14,113 nucleotides of DNA from Limnoraphis robusta CS-951 (GCF_000972705.2 NZ_LATL02000279.1:36151-50263); one strand, 5' to 3'. Numbered from the stretch's first letter, positions 7,022-14,113 are shown. Numbers and translations: made by a program. The notes: a model not told the origin generated them from the sequence alone.

Positions 7022-7833
7022 CTAGTCTTCCTCTGGCTTGATTCCCTACACTGGGATGAAAATAGGAGATTGGGGATTTTCTCCCCGTTTATATCGTAAT
7101 TTTAGAGATGATCTCCGCCTGTTTGACCATTTAACAGTGGGAGTCAGCAGGTTATTAGCAGTGAACCATCAATGGATGTATCACAGAGGGGATCTGCAAC
7201 TGTTGCTTGCTCAATCTTAGATGATCACTCAAGAATGAGTAAGAATTCGATGAGTTCCCAGGCTTTTGGATACTCCTGACTCGTCCACCATTCAAATTTT
7301 CTCCTGCTTTATCGGGAATGTAGACAATCTTTATACTCGTTCTAGCGGAATAATCCGAGTTGGATCTGACTCGTTATCGATGTCATGCTCCTGTACTACT
7401 ATTAGTGTAGCTAGACTTTTGCTCAATTGGAAATGTCTTAATGTTAACATTTTTACAAAATGAGTCTAAAACTTTCCTTAAAGCTTTCCGGATCTTCAGA
7501 AATTGACTCGGTTGAGTCCAATTGTCGGGTTGAGGGATAGAGCGATCGCTGTCGGGGTTTCCTCACCGATATCAAGAGTGAAATATTTTCCGATGCCCTG
7601 GTTACACTTTATCGAAAGTAGCCCGTTTTAGCAAATTCAGGTCGAGCAACGACTCTAACCTTTTGCTTTCGGGAGAAAATTAAACGATGTTCCGATGAGG
7701 GTTTGGGGCTGATGGGGTTGCTTAAGTCGGATGTTTCCCTCAATCTTGTAGGAGCAAATTTTCGATTTTCATTGCAATCCTATAGGAGATTAATCAGAAT
7801 TTTAATCTTCACCGTTTTGTCGTTTGTTTGGCA

Positions 7834-7850
7834 ATCTAATTGAATTAGAT
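7834..7850. repeat. 17-bp near-perfect palindrome
   Basis: ATCTAATT and AATTAGAT flank a single G. The one-base centre makes a hairpin unlikely, so a protein-binding site is possible, but it lies downstream of the phosphatase gene and next to no recognisable promoter. Confidence 0.3.
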
Positions 7851-7886
7851 CGATCAGTAATTTTTTCAAGAAGCTGAAGATTTTGA

Positions 7887-7904
7887 GGGTGGAATAATCC
7901 ACCC
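7887..7904 (-). terminator. strong hairpin just after the phosphatase stop codon
   Basis: GGGTGGA (7887-7893) and TCCACCC (7898-7904) form a perfect 7-bp stem with a 4-nt loop, 14 nt beyond the stop codon of the minus-strand phosphatase gene. The sequence after it is only moderately T-rich (CTCAAAATCTTC on the minus strand), so it is a weak intrinsic terminator or a 3'-end stabiliser. Confidence 0.4.
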
Positions 7905-7918
7905 CTAGATGGTTAAAT

Positions 7919-8515
7919 TTAATTGGAGTGATAATTTCCAGACAAAATTGGCAGGTGAGTTTTCCAAGCCTGAGAAAATTCTGAGATATAATCTTCTTGC
8001 TCTTGGGTTTCAATGGTGTACTGTCGAGTTTCTCTGACGATCGCGATCGCTTTTTCGGGGGAATAGGCCACCGCAACTAAACAGCAAGCGGCGACAAGTC
8101 CGCTACGTCCTAACCCTCCCATACAATGAATAACAACGGTTTTATCCTGTTTAGCATTCAGCAATATTTGTTGAACTAAAAGAATCAGTTCATCCATAGA
8201 AGTGGGAACACTCATATCTTTAATCGGAAACCACCTGGTTTGTATCCCTCTAGCTTGGGCTTCGGAGATCAGATTGGGAATTTGTACCGCTTCAAACTCG
8301 TGGGATTCGATTAGAGAGACTAACACATCAGTTTGATAGTCATGTCGCAAGCGATCGAGATCTTGATACAAATTCCGATTCCACATAAAGTGCATTCCTT
8401 GATGCTGTTTTCCGGGTGCAAATGTCAAGCCGACTTTTCCTGGAAATGGAACTTGGTCGGCGGGTAAGAAATCCACCGTAATGGGATCGTTTTGAGAGGT
8501 TCTAACGCAGTTCAT
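7919..8515 (-). CDS. dual-specificity/CDKN3-like protein phosphatase
   Basis: A 198-residue cytosolic enzyme of the cysteine-phosphatase superfamily. The P-loop signature HCX5R is complete: H130-C131-M-G-G-L-G-R137-S138, with C131 the nucleophile and R137 binding phosphate. D100 in FPIKDMSVP is the likely general acid. The arrangement (an N-terminal strand-rich part, VLVSLIE near 65-70, P-loop near 130, helical tail) resembles CDKN3-like and dual-specificity phosphatases annotated in cyanobacteria. The substrate is unknown: phosphotyrosine or phosphoserine/threonine proteins, or a small phospho-metabolite, are all possible. No strong ribosome site precedes ATG 8515. The GUN4-domain gene ends 86 bp upstream on the same strand, so cotranscription is possible. 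A HIP1 site lies inside. Confidence 0.88.
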   Translation of the reverse strand: MNCVRTSQNDPITVDFLPADQVPFPGKVGLTFAPGKQHQGMHFMWNRNLYQDLDRLRHDYQTDVLVSLIESHEFEAVQIPNLISEAQARGIQTRWFPIKDMSVPTSMDELILLVQQILLNAKQDKTVVIHCMGGLGRSGLVAACCLVAVAYSPEKAIAIVRETRQYTIETQEQEDYISEFSQAWKTHLPILSGNYHSN

Positions 8516-8586
8516 CTTCAGGCCACCAAAGTTGACAATGGACTGTTTCTCCCTGATTGTAACGAAGTTTTAAATTCTGGGCTAGT

Positions 8587-8606
8587 TAGAATTAGATAGA
8601 ATTAGA
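8587..8606. repeat. 10-bp tandem duplication spanning the GUN4-gene stop codon
   Basis: TAGAATTAGA occurs twice back to back (8587-8596 and 8597-8606). The stop codon of the GUN4-domain gene (TTA 8602-8604 on the plus strand) lies within the second copy. Confidence 0.8.
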
Positions 8607-9663
8607 GTTCACAGATTTCTACCCGTGAAAACAGAAAGTTTCGGGCTTGGATTTCCTGAGAGGTCAGGGGTAAGGAATTGGGGGAGATGAGTTGATAACT
8701 GGGTTGTTTTTCCATTCCTGCTTCGAGTCTTTCTAAGCGAGGAAGATGACCTTTGGGAGCATCCAGAGAAAAGGTGAGTTGATCATAAGGTTTCCAGCTT
8801 TCTTTTCCATTGTTTCCGGTTTCGATCCATCGCACTAAATCATTAAAATGAATATAGGCATCGGGATCGTATTTTCTAAGATGATCTTCTGTTAACTTGT
8901 TTCCGGTTTCTTTATAAATTTCTTTCTGAACAGTCAAACCAAATTGTCCCCCAGAGTATCGAGTCCAGAGTTGATCAAGGGTTTCTAAATAGGAACAGGG
9001 GAAGTTTTGGATGGATTCACTGTCTAAGTATCCTTCTGCTTTGCGATTGGTGACTTTTAGCATGACATCATAGGTCTTGAGATCGGCTTCTTTCCATTTT
9101 CTTTCTTGCAGCATTTTTTCTAAATCTTTAATCTCTTTTGGCTTACGAATACAGGTTCTTTCTGGTGTTAAAAGATTTATTTCAATTGAGGCGGGTTCAT
9201 TGTTAATATTCACAAGTTCTAGGTTTCCCACCCCATCATTAATAATTTTATCAATTTGTTTTTTAACGATTTCAAAGCGGTCATCTTTATCTCCTGCTTT
9301 TTCTTCCGGTGGTGCGGGAATCAGGAGTTGGTCGCCTTCTAGTATTGCGTTCTCACAGAGCGAATTTTGCAAAGCATAGAGCTTAAAGTTGTCAGGGTTT
9401 ACTGTAATATTAAGTTCTTCTACATAACCTTTAAATTGATGTTTGTTATTAAAATAATCATCCGAAAATCCCAATAATTCCTGATAAAATTCAACAATAT
9501 CTTTGTTGTTTGAACCTAAATAGTTGAATAGATTAACGTGGGTAAGCGTTCCATAAACTGTTGCAATTGATCCCAAAAAAATACCTGAAACCAAAACGGG
9601 AACAGGTCGAAATATCTGCCCAAATATTGTTTCTGTTTTTTCAGTGGAGTTCGTATTTTTCAT
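8602..9663 (-). CDS. membrane-anchored GUN4-domain protein
   Basis: A 353-residue protein with a single N-terminal hydrophobic segment near residues 20-40 (PVPVLVSGIFLGSIATVYGTL). A region of about 130 residues of no recognised family follows, with many acidic and lysine residues, and then a GUN4-type domain at about 175-310. The domain shows the expected order: an LEKMLQERKWKEADLKTYDVML helix pair, GYLDSESIQNFPC, LDQLWTRYSGGQFG, VQKEIY, and the closing motif LTFSLDAPKGHLP (297-308). Classical Gun4 binds protoporphyrin IX and Mg-protoporphyrin and stimulates Mg-chelatase. Many cyanobacteria also carry GUN4 domains attached to other modules with unknown roles, and this one belongs to that group. 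chlM lies about 2.5 kb away, divergently. ATG 9663 is used, with no clear ribosome site. The residues beyond 310 are a poorly conserved tail. Confidence 0.85.
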   Translation of the reverse strand: MKNTNSTEKTETIFGQIFRPVPVLVSGIFLGSIATVYGTLTHVNLFNYLGSNNKDIVEFYQELLGFSDDYFNNKHQFKGYVEELNITVNPDNFKLYALQNSLCENAILEGDQLLIPAPPEEKAGDKDDRFEIVKKQIDKIINDGVGNLELVNINNEPASIEINLLTPERTCIRKPKEIKDLEKMLQERKWKEADLKTYDVMLKVTNRKAEGYLDSESIQNFPCSYLETLDQLWTRYSGGQFGLTVQKEIYKETGNKLTEDHLRKYDPDAYIHFNDLVRWIETGNNGKESWKPYDQLTFSLDAPKGHLPRLERLEAGMEKQPSYQLISPNSLPLTSQEIQARNFLFSRVEICEL

Positions 9664-10198
9664 ATTAAAGTTAGGGTAGATGCAATCACATCAAGACTGA
9701 GAACACAACTCCTCAAATGAGAACCGCCAACTCAGATTGATACAGGTTGAACAGAGATTGATTCCTACCCAGAAAATATACGGGCTTGTCTGGAGCATTA
9801 ACATCATCCCTTGATGATCGCTTGGAGTCTGTCAAAGTGCTTTTTGCTCTCAACTTGATTGTCAGCTAATGCGAGAAATCACGGGTTGTGATCAATCAAG
9901 ATTTAAGTTTACCTCAATTTTACTGAGATCAATCAACTTTGACTGTGCTACCAATTGATATTTTTACTGAGCTACGGTTAAATTTTAACATTTTTATTAT
10001 ACAAAGCTAACATGATGATGATGATGCTTTCCCTAACAGGGAATCACTGGGCTAGTATTTATGTTTGCTTGGCTTTCTCTCCCCCCTGATTCCCGAGTCC
10101 CTATTTCTCTGGCTAGTTGTAAATATCACAAGTTGAGTCTCAGCTTGATCCTGTTTTTCCGGGAGGGTTAAGATTAACAAAATCTGAGGGAATGCCGA
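9664..10198. other. gene-free stretch of 535 bp
   Basis: No ORF of convincing character. It contains five consecutive ATG triplets (about 10012-10026) followed by a small hairpin TTCCC/GGGAA (10029-10033 with 10039-10043), and AT-rich sequence around 9960-10010. The promoter of the GUN4-domain gene should lie at its low end, but no clear -35/-10 pair is visible. Confidence 0.5.
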
Positions 10199-10777
10199 TT
10201 ATTTTGGTGTTGTTTTAATGACTCGACTAGGACTGGTAAATGCAATCCCTTGGGTTCCTGATGTTCCAATTGATACCGCTTCAATCATCGGTTCTGAGAC
10301 GTTTTTTTCGGCTATCCATTCAACGATAAAGTTAGCTCCAGCTCCTCCGGTGGAGTTGCTTTGCTCGACAAAAAAATCGGTGCTAGCGAGAGGAGAGAGT
10401 CGAATGGCTTGATCTAAATAAGATTGAACTAATTTTCCTTCAGTATTATAATAATTTACGGTTTTAATGATAATAGAATGATCAAGGTCAGTATTTCTAA
10501 CACTCAAGGTTGTTGCTAAGTTGTAAACTCGGCGAGTATTCATGTAATAAATGTGAGAGTAAACGGGAACATAAATCGTTTGTCCGGCGATAATTTTTAG
10601 GGTTTCGAGATTAACGGTTTCCGTCGTTGAAACTGGATTCACTTGCAGATAGGTTTCTTGCGGGTTTGCTGTTGAATTTGTGGAAGACTGACTGACAGTA
10701 TGACGAGTACAACTGGTTAGAGAAATCACGGTAGCAGAGGTAATCAAAAGACTGATCAAAAAATGAGCATTTAACAT
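10199..10777 (-). CDS. DUF3124-family lipoprotein
   Basis: A 192-residue exported lipoprotein. The signal peptide (MLNAHFLISLLITSATVIS) ends in the lipobox LTSC, with C23 the lipid-modified residue. A serine/threonine-rich linker follows and then a DUF3124-like domain at about residues 65-185: TIYVPVYSHIYY, LSVRNTDLDHSIIIKTVNYYNTEGKLV, a proline-rich loop, and GGAGANFIVEWIAE. DUF3124 proteins are common in cyanobacteria and their function is unknown; the fold looks beta-rich. AGGA lies 10 nt upstream of ATG 10777. The antiporter gene ends 34 bp upstream on the same strand, so the two are probably cotranscribed, which hints at an envelope role alongside ion transport without proving one. Confidence 0.85.
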   Translation of the reverse strand: MLNAHFLISLLITSATVISLTSCTRHTVSQSSTNSTANPQETYLQVNPVSTTETVNLETLKIIAGQTIYVPVYSHIYYMNTRRVYNLATTLSVRNTDLDHSIIIKTVNYYNTEGKLVQSYLDQAIRLSPLASTDFFVEQSNSTGGAGANFIVEWIAEKNVSEPMIEAVSIGTSGTQGIAFTSPSRVIKTTPK

Positions 10778-10811
10778 TGACTTAAATCCTATTTTAAAGT
10801 GTCATCGATCA

Positions 10812-12041
10812 TTAAATCGAAGGAGATTCAACTAAACCCAGTCTTCGAGCCACTGGAGCTAAAGATAAGCCTTGAATGAGGGCAGAAGTCAGAACAATAA
10901 AAAACACGATATTAAAAAGTTTATCGGCTTCTGAAAGACCTACCATGAGTGGAAAAGTTGCTAAAACAATTGGTACAGAACCTCGAAGTCCGACCCAAGA
11001 AATAAACAATTTCTCCGAAAAACTCACTTGACTAAAAGCCAAACAAATGAAGACACTAACCGGACGAGCAACAAACATCAAAAATAAACTGATGACGATA
11101 GCAACTCCAGCAATCGATAACAATTGAGAGGGAAAAACCAGTAATCCCAATGTCAAAAACATGGTAATTTGCATCAGCCATGACAAACTATCGTAAAAAC
11201 TGAATAAACTGTTGCTATGGATGAGACGCGGGTGATTTCCTATGACGATACCCGCAATATAAACGGCTAAAAAGCCATTTGCTCCTAAAACTGTAGTGAC
11301 GCCAAAGGTGAGTAGAGTCCAGGCTAAAATAGCAAGGGGATAGAGTCCGGGGGAAACCAAATTAATCCGATTCATCCCTAAAAGAACAAGTTTTCCCATT
11401 CCATATCCGAATGCAATTCCTGCCAAAATTTGCCAAAATAATGAGAGTCCTAAACTGATCAAGGAGCCTTCAGATGTACTGAGAAGTCTGACGAACTCAG
11501 TGGTTAATAAAACGGCTATTGGATCATTACTTCCAGATTCAAGTTCGAGTAGAGGTTGCAAATCACCTTTGAGACCTAAATTACTCGAACGCAACACAGA
11601 AAAAACAGCCGCCGCATCTGTAGAAGAAATAATCGCACCGAGTAACAACCCTTCTGTCCAAGTAATTCCCTGTGAGCCTATATTAAAGCTAGAAAAGGAA
11701 CCCAAAATAAACCAAGCAAAGGAACCTAAAAGCAACATGGTGATAGCCACCCCAAGAGTAGAAAGGGTTAAGCCTTTGATGAGAACGGGTTGAATGCTTT
11801 TCCAGTTGGTATCGAGTCCCCCTGCAAATAAAATCAAAGTGAGTGCAAAGTCTCCGATTAATTTGGCGATCAGAGGATTTTCAAATTGAATCCCTCCGAG
11901 TCCTTCCGAACCTGCAATCATTCCCAACAACAAAAATAAAAGCAATGCTGGAACACCGAGTTTATTGGCGGCTTTGCTGGCTAAGATGCTTGCTAACAGC
12001 AATATAGCAATACTGATGAATAGGAACTCAACCTTAATCAT
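10812..12041 (-). CDS. CPA1-type cation/proton antiporter (NhaP/NhaP2-like)
   Basis: A 409-residue integral inner-membrane protein with about 12-13 hydrophobic segments, which exchanges Na+ or K+ for H+. Family hallmarks: LGVPALLLFLLLGMIAGSEGLGG (28-50), LILFAGGLDTN (69-79), the unwound-helix motif SSTDAAAVFS (139-148), the ion-binding motif ELESGSNDPIAV (166-177) with N172-D173, typical of electroneutral exchangers, and GLRGSVPIVLATFP in the C-terminal third. The length is that of the membrane domain alone. NhaP2-type K+/H+ antiporters usually continue with a TrkA_C and a CorC_HlyC-like regulatory domain, and here the protein ends right after VARRLGLVESPSI. ATG 12041 has GGAG only 2 nt upstream, which is too close to be ideal. 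It is transcribed with the DUF3124 gene and divergently from chlM (120 bp apart). Confidence 0.92.
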   Translation of the reverse strand: MIKVEFLFISIAILLLASILASKAANKLGVPALLLFLLLGMIAGSEGLGGIQFENPLIAKLIGDFALTLILFAGGLDTNWKSIQPVLIKGLTLSTLGVAITMLLLGSFAWFILGSFSSFNIGSQGITWTEGLLLGAIISSTDAAAVFSVLRSSNLGLKGDLQPLLELESGSNDPIAVLLTTEFVRLLSTSEGSLISLGLSLFWQILAGIAFGYGMGKLVLLGMNRINLVSPGLYPLAILAWTLLTFGVTTVLGANGFLAVYIAGIVIGNHPRLIHSNSLFSFYDSLSWLMQITMFLTLGLLVFPSQLLSIAGVAIVISLFLMFVARPVSVFICLAFSQVSFSEKLFISWVGLRGSVPIVLATFPLMVGLSEADKLFNIVFFIVLTSALIQGLSLAPVARRLGLVESPSI

Positions 12042-12161
12042 TACTCCAAATTATCCTATAAAGTTAAAGCTACCCAAAATTCATCGCTGAAAATTTAGTC
12101 TCATCGTACCGGATAATGATAGGTTTAACAGTTGGACTCTAATTAACAGCAAACCAAATTT

Positions 12162-12851
12162 ATGAGCGTTGCAGACGATAAGACGGTTGTTCGAGAATAT
12201 TTTAACTCTACAGGCTTTGATCGCTGGAGACGAATCTACGGCGATGGGGAAGTGAACAAGGTTCAACTCGATATCCGTAATGGACATCAACAAACCATCG
12301 ATCGCGTGCTAAACTGGCTGAAAGCAGATGACAATCTCTCGGGTCTGTCGATTTGCGATGCGGGGTGTGGTGTGGGGAGTTTGAGCATTCCTCTGGCTGA
12401 GGCGGGTGCGATTGTCACTGCTAGCGATATCTCTGAAAAAATGGTTTCGGAAGCTCGAGAACGAGCTACGGCAACTTTAGGTGATCGCGCTAGCAATGTC
12501 AAGTTTAGCACTCAGGATTTAGAAGCTTTAGAGGGTCGATATCATACTGTGATTTGTCTGGATGTGTTGATTCACTATCCTGATGATAAAATGGCGGATA
12601 TGATTGCTCATTTGGCGTCGCTCGCGGAGTCTCGTTTGATTTTGAGTTTTGCACCGAAAACCTTCGCTTTGACTATCCTCAAAAAAATCGGTGAATTTTT
12701 CCCAGGGCCAAGTAAAACGACTCGTGCTTATCAACATCGAGAGGCAGATATTGTTAAAATTTTTGAAAATAATGGCTTCAGCGTAGCTCGTCAAGAAATG
12801 ACTAGCACTCGCTTTTATTTCTCTCGTTTGTTAGAGGCGGTTCGGCGTTAA
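12162..12851 (+). CDS. chlM: magnesium protoporphyrin IX methyltransferase
   Basis: ChlM transfers a methyl group from S-adenosylmethionine to the C13 propionate of Mg-protoporphyrin IX, the step between Mg-chelatase and the oxidative cyclase in chlorophyll synthesis. The 229-residue length is normal. Visible features are the N-terminal REYFNSTGFDRWRRIYGDG (11-29), characteristic of ChlM/BchM; SAM motif I CDAGCGVGSLS (65-75); ASDIS (87-91) as the acidic strand end; CLDVLIHYPDD (132-142); and the C-terminal half with SFAPKTFALTILKKIGEFFPGPSKTTRAYQH. No clear ribosome site precedes ATG 12162. The gene is read away from the antiporter. Other chlorophyll genes are not in the window, but a GUN4-domain protein is encoded 2.5 kb away. 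Confidence 0.95.
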   Translation: MSVADDKTVVREYFNSTGFDRWRRIYGDGEVNKVQLDIRNGHQQTIDRVLNWLKADDNLSGLSICDAGCGVGSLSIPLAEAGAIVTASDISEKMVSEARERATATLGDRASNVKFSTQDLEALEGRYHTVICLDVLIHYPDDKMADMIAHLASLAESRLILSFAPKTFALTILKKIGEFFPGPSKTTRAYQHREADIVKIFENNGFSVARQEMTSTRFYFSRLLEAVRR

Positions 12852-12958
12852 AATTCAAGGATTTTCAGTCAACCGCTATCGGCAATAAACACCTAAGCTA
12901 TACTGTTGAGCGATGTTTAATTGCAAGCTGATTGCTAACATCATGTTAAGGGAAAGTC

Positions 12959-13375
12959 ATGCAGTTGATTAAGTTGATCACTGCAAGTTTATTGATTCCT
13001 ATTGGGCTGTTTTGTTTGCTGACTATTGCAACTGGACTGATTAACCCGGATGCTTCGGTTCATAGCAAAATCAGCATCGCAATCGGTGGGTTAATTTTGG
13101 GTTTACCCGCGTTAGGAATTGGCGGTTGGCTGTTGTGGGATAGTTCTTATCAATCTCGTCAGAAGATAGAAAATCGCTCCCGTCGGATTCATTCTATCTT
13201 CTTTCATTTACTGGTACAAAATCAGGGCAAAATAACGCCCAGTGATCTTGTAAGGTTTACTCATTTATCTCCCCAAGAAGCTGAGAAGTTTATTCTGAGT
13301 AAAGCGATAGAACTTCAGGGGACTTGGGAGAAAACGCCAGAGGGAGAAACGATCTACTATTTTGAGTTAAAATAA
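12959..13375 (+). CDS. two-helix membrane protein with a winged-helix-like C-terminus
   Basis: A 138-residue protein of no family I can name. Two hydrophobic helices (about 3-27 and 39-60) form a hairpin. A basic stretch (RQKIENRSRRIHSI, about 67-80) follows, and then a segment of about 60 residues with the rhythm of a winged helix: HSIFFHLLVQNQGKITPSDLVRFTHLSPQEAEKFI, then TWEKTPEGETIYYFEL as the wing. Such tails can bind DNA or partner proteins; here the domain would face the cytosol. AAGGGA 6-7 nt before ATG 12959 is a good ribosome site, and TATACT (12899-12904) may be a -10 box. It lies 107 bp after chlM and 29 bp before the Uma2 gene on the same strand. Confidence 0.72.
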   Translation: MQLIKLITASLLIPIGLFCLLTIATGLINPDASVHSKISIAIGGLILGLPALGIGGWLLWDSSYQSRQKIENRSRRIHSIFFHLLVQNQGKITPSDLVRFTHLSPQEAEKFILSKAIELQGTWEKTPEGETIYYFELK

Positions 13376-13404
13376 CTGTTTTCCTCGTATTTATATCTTA
13401 AATT

Positions 13405-13983
13405 ATGGTACAAACTCCAACACAATCTCTGACTCTTGAGGGGTTTCTCAAACTCCCAGAAACCAAGCCAGCTAGCGAATATATTAACGGTAAAATCATT
13501 CAAAAACCTATGGCTCAAGGAAAACATAGCGCAATTCAGGGAGAATTGGTTACAGTCATTAATACAGTTGTTAAGCCTCAACGCATTGGTTGGGCTTTTC
13601 CCGAATTACGATGTACGTTTGGTGGACGTTCAATTGTTCCTGATGTTGCTGTGTTTACTTGGAGTCGCATTCCTTTAGATGAAAATGGTGATATTGCGAA
13701 TAGTTTTCCGACTCATCCTGACTGGACAATTGAAATTCTTTCTCCCGATCAAAACCAAACAAAAGTCATCAGTAATATTTTACATTGTCTGGATGCAGGT
13801 TGTCTGATGGGTTGGTTAATTGATCCGGCTGAAAAGTCTGTATTTGTTTATCCTATGGGTGAACAACCGATGGTTTTACAAACACCCGAACAAGTTCTTC
13901 CAACTCCTGAATTCATCTCAGATTTTAACTTAAAACTTTCAGAACTATTTAATTGGCTGAAACCGGGAACTCTTTTTCCGTAA
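13405..13983 (+). CDS. Uma2-family (DUF820) endonuclease-like protein
   Basis: A 192-residue member of the Uma2 family, a PD-(D/E)XK nuclease-fold group that is greatly expanded in cyanobacteria and whose cellular role is largely unknown. The typical order is present: LTLEGFLKLPETKPASEYINGKI at the N-terminus, E67 in FPELR, IVPDVAVF with D80, PDWTIEILSPDQ with E110, and K120 shortly after, followed by the AGCLMGWLIDP strand and a C-terminal FNLKLSELFNWL. The candidate catalytic residues all appear intact. No clear ribosome site precedes ATG 13405, and the gene starts 29 bp after the preceding one, so it may rely on read-through. Its bases 13653-13736 are repeated exactly in inverted orientation at the window end. 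Confidence 0.88.
   Translation: MVQTPTQSLTLEGFLKLPETKPASEYINGKIIQKPMAQGKHSAIQGELVTVINTVVKPQRIGWAFPELRCTFGGRSIVPDVAVFTWSRIPLDENGDIANSFPTHPDWTIEILSPDQNQTKVISNILHCLDAGCLMGWLIDPAEKSVFVYPMGEQPMVLQTPEQVLPTPEFISDFNLKLSELFNWLKPGTLFP
13653..13736 (+). repeat. left arm of an exact 84-bp inverted repeat
   Basis: This part of the Uma2 gene (coding from VFTW to WTIEI) is identical, reverse-complemented, to 14030-14113. The arms are separated by 293 bp. The match stops at 13737 with one mismatch, then three more matching bases, then no similarity. Its other end is cut by the window edge, so it may be longer. Confidence 0.97.
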
Positions 13984-14016
13984 TTGCCGACTCCGTTTAA
14001 GCAAAACTATTGTATA

Positions 14017-14113
14017 TTAAAAGGTAAGGATTTCAATTGTCCAGTCAGGATGAGTCGGAAAACTATTCGCAATATCACCATTTTCATCTAAAGGAATGCG
14101 ACTCCAAGTAAAC
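14017..14113 (-). pseudogene. second Uma2 gene, 3' part only in the window; truncated C-terminus
   Basis: The minus strand from the window edge reads the same Uma2 codons as the gene at 13405, through WTIEIL, and then ends abruptly with T-F and TAA (stop at 14017-14019). Compared with its neighbour it lacks about 80 C-terminal residues, including K120 and the AGCLMGWLIDP strand. It could be a truncated pseudogene made by a recent inverted duplication, or an assembly or amplification artefact. Its 5' part lies beyond the window. Confidence 0.75.

Larger units (their letters stand above)
7022..7918. other. gene-free stretch of about 0.9 kb
   Basis: No ORF here has convincing protein character; the longest frames are about 60-100 codons and lack sensible composition or ribosome sites. 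It holds a perfect 12-bp palindrome AATGTTAACATT (7440-7451), a HIP1 site (7542-7549), a TATACT box (7332-7337) without a good -35, a small hairpin GGGGA/TCCCC (7072-7076 with 7082-7086) in what would be the ctpB leader, and the inverted repeats listed separately near 7834 and 7887. Its low end should contain the ctpB promoter, which I cannot pin down. Confidence 0.6.

Noticed and set aside
7266..7463. 65-codon plus-strand ORF in the gene-free gap
   Set aside because: Composition is serine/cysteine-rich and random-looking, with no ribosome site or similarity that I can recognise.
10012..10089. Mini-ORF starting with five ATG codons
   Set aside because: The product would be a 25-residue peptide of no recognisable type with no ribosome site; a simple triplet repeat explains the pattern.
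12081..12794. Minus-strand ORFs overlapping chlM
   Set aside because: They are shadows of the clearly coding plus-strand methyltransferase gene.

Overview
The window looks like a cyanobacterial chromosome segment, probably from a filamentous or colonial species. It encodes chlorophyll-pathway and chlorophyll-linked proteins (ChlM and a GUN4-domain protein), cyanobacterial families (CtpB-type S41 protease, DUF3124 lipoprotein, Uma2 nuclease) and an SLH-domain protein. Six copies of the HIP1 octamer GCGATCGC are scattered through it. No rRNA, tRNA or CRISPR array was recognised.

Layout. Positions 1-90 carry the last codons and right-end hairpin of what looks like an IS200/IS605-type tnpB element. 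Next is glgP (299-2836, +), a full-length glycogen phosphorylase. Positions 2837-3400 are non-coding but rich in signals. There is a GC hairpin followed by a TACAAT box, then a segment of about 300 nt that folds by several complementary helices and ends in a textbook intrinsic terminator (3210-3240). Right after it is a near-consensus promoter with only a 28-codon ORF downstream. The structured segment is the best candidate for something unusual: I suspect an orphan HEARO/IscB-type omega RNA without its nuclease gene.

From 3408 to 12041 every recognisable gene is on the minus strand. In transcription order they are: an NhaP-type cation/proton antiporter and a DUF3124 lipoprotein (34 bp apart); a membrane-anchored GUN4-domain protein and a dual-specificity-type phosphatase (86 bp apart); ctpB and an SLH protein with six 45-bp tandem repeats; and a secreted protein of unknown function. 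Long gene-free stretches lie at 7022-7918 and 9664-10198.

The last part is on the plus strand: chlM (12162-12851), a two-helix membrane protein with a winged-helix-like tail (12959-13375), and a Uma2 nuclease gene (13405-13983). The window ends inside an exact inverted copy of 84 bp of that Uma2 gene. It is a truncated tail-to-tail duplicate running off the edge.

Functional links are modest: glgP for mobilising stored glycogen, ChlM and possibly the GUN4 protein around Mg-protoporphyrin, CtpB, the SLH protein and secreted proteins for envelope or periplasmic work, and the antiporter for ion homeostasis. All gene calls rest on reading motifs by eye; no database search was run.
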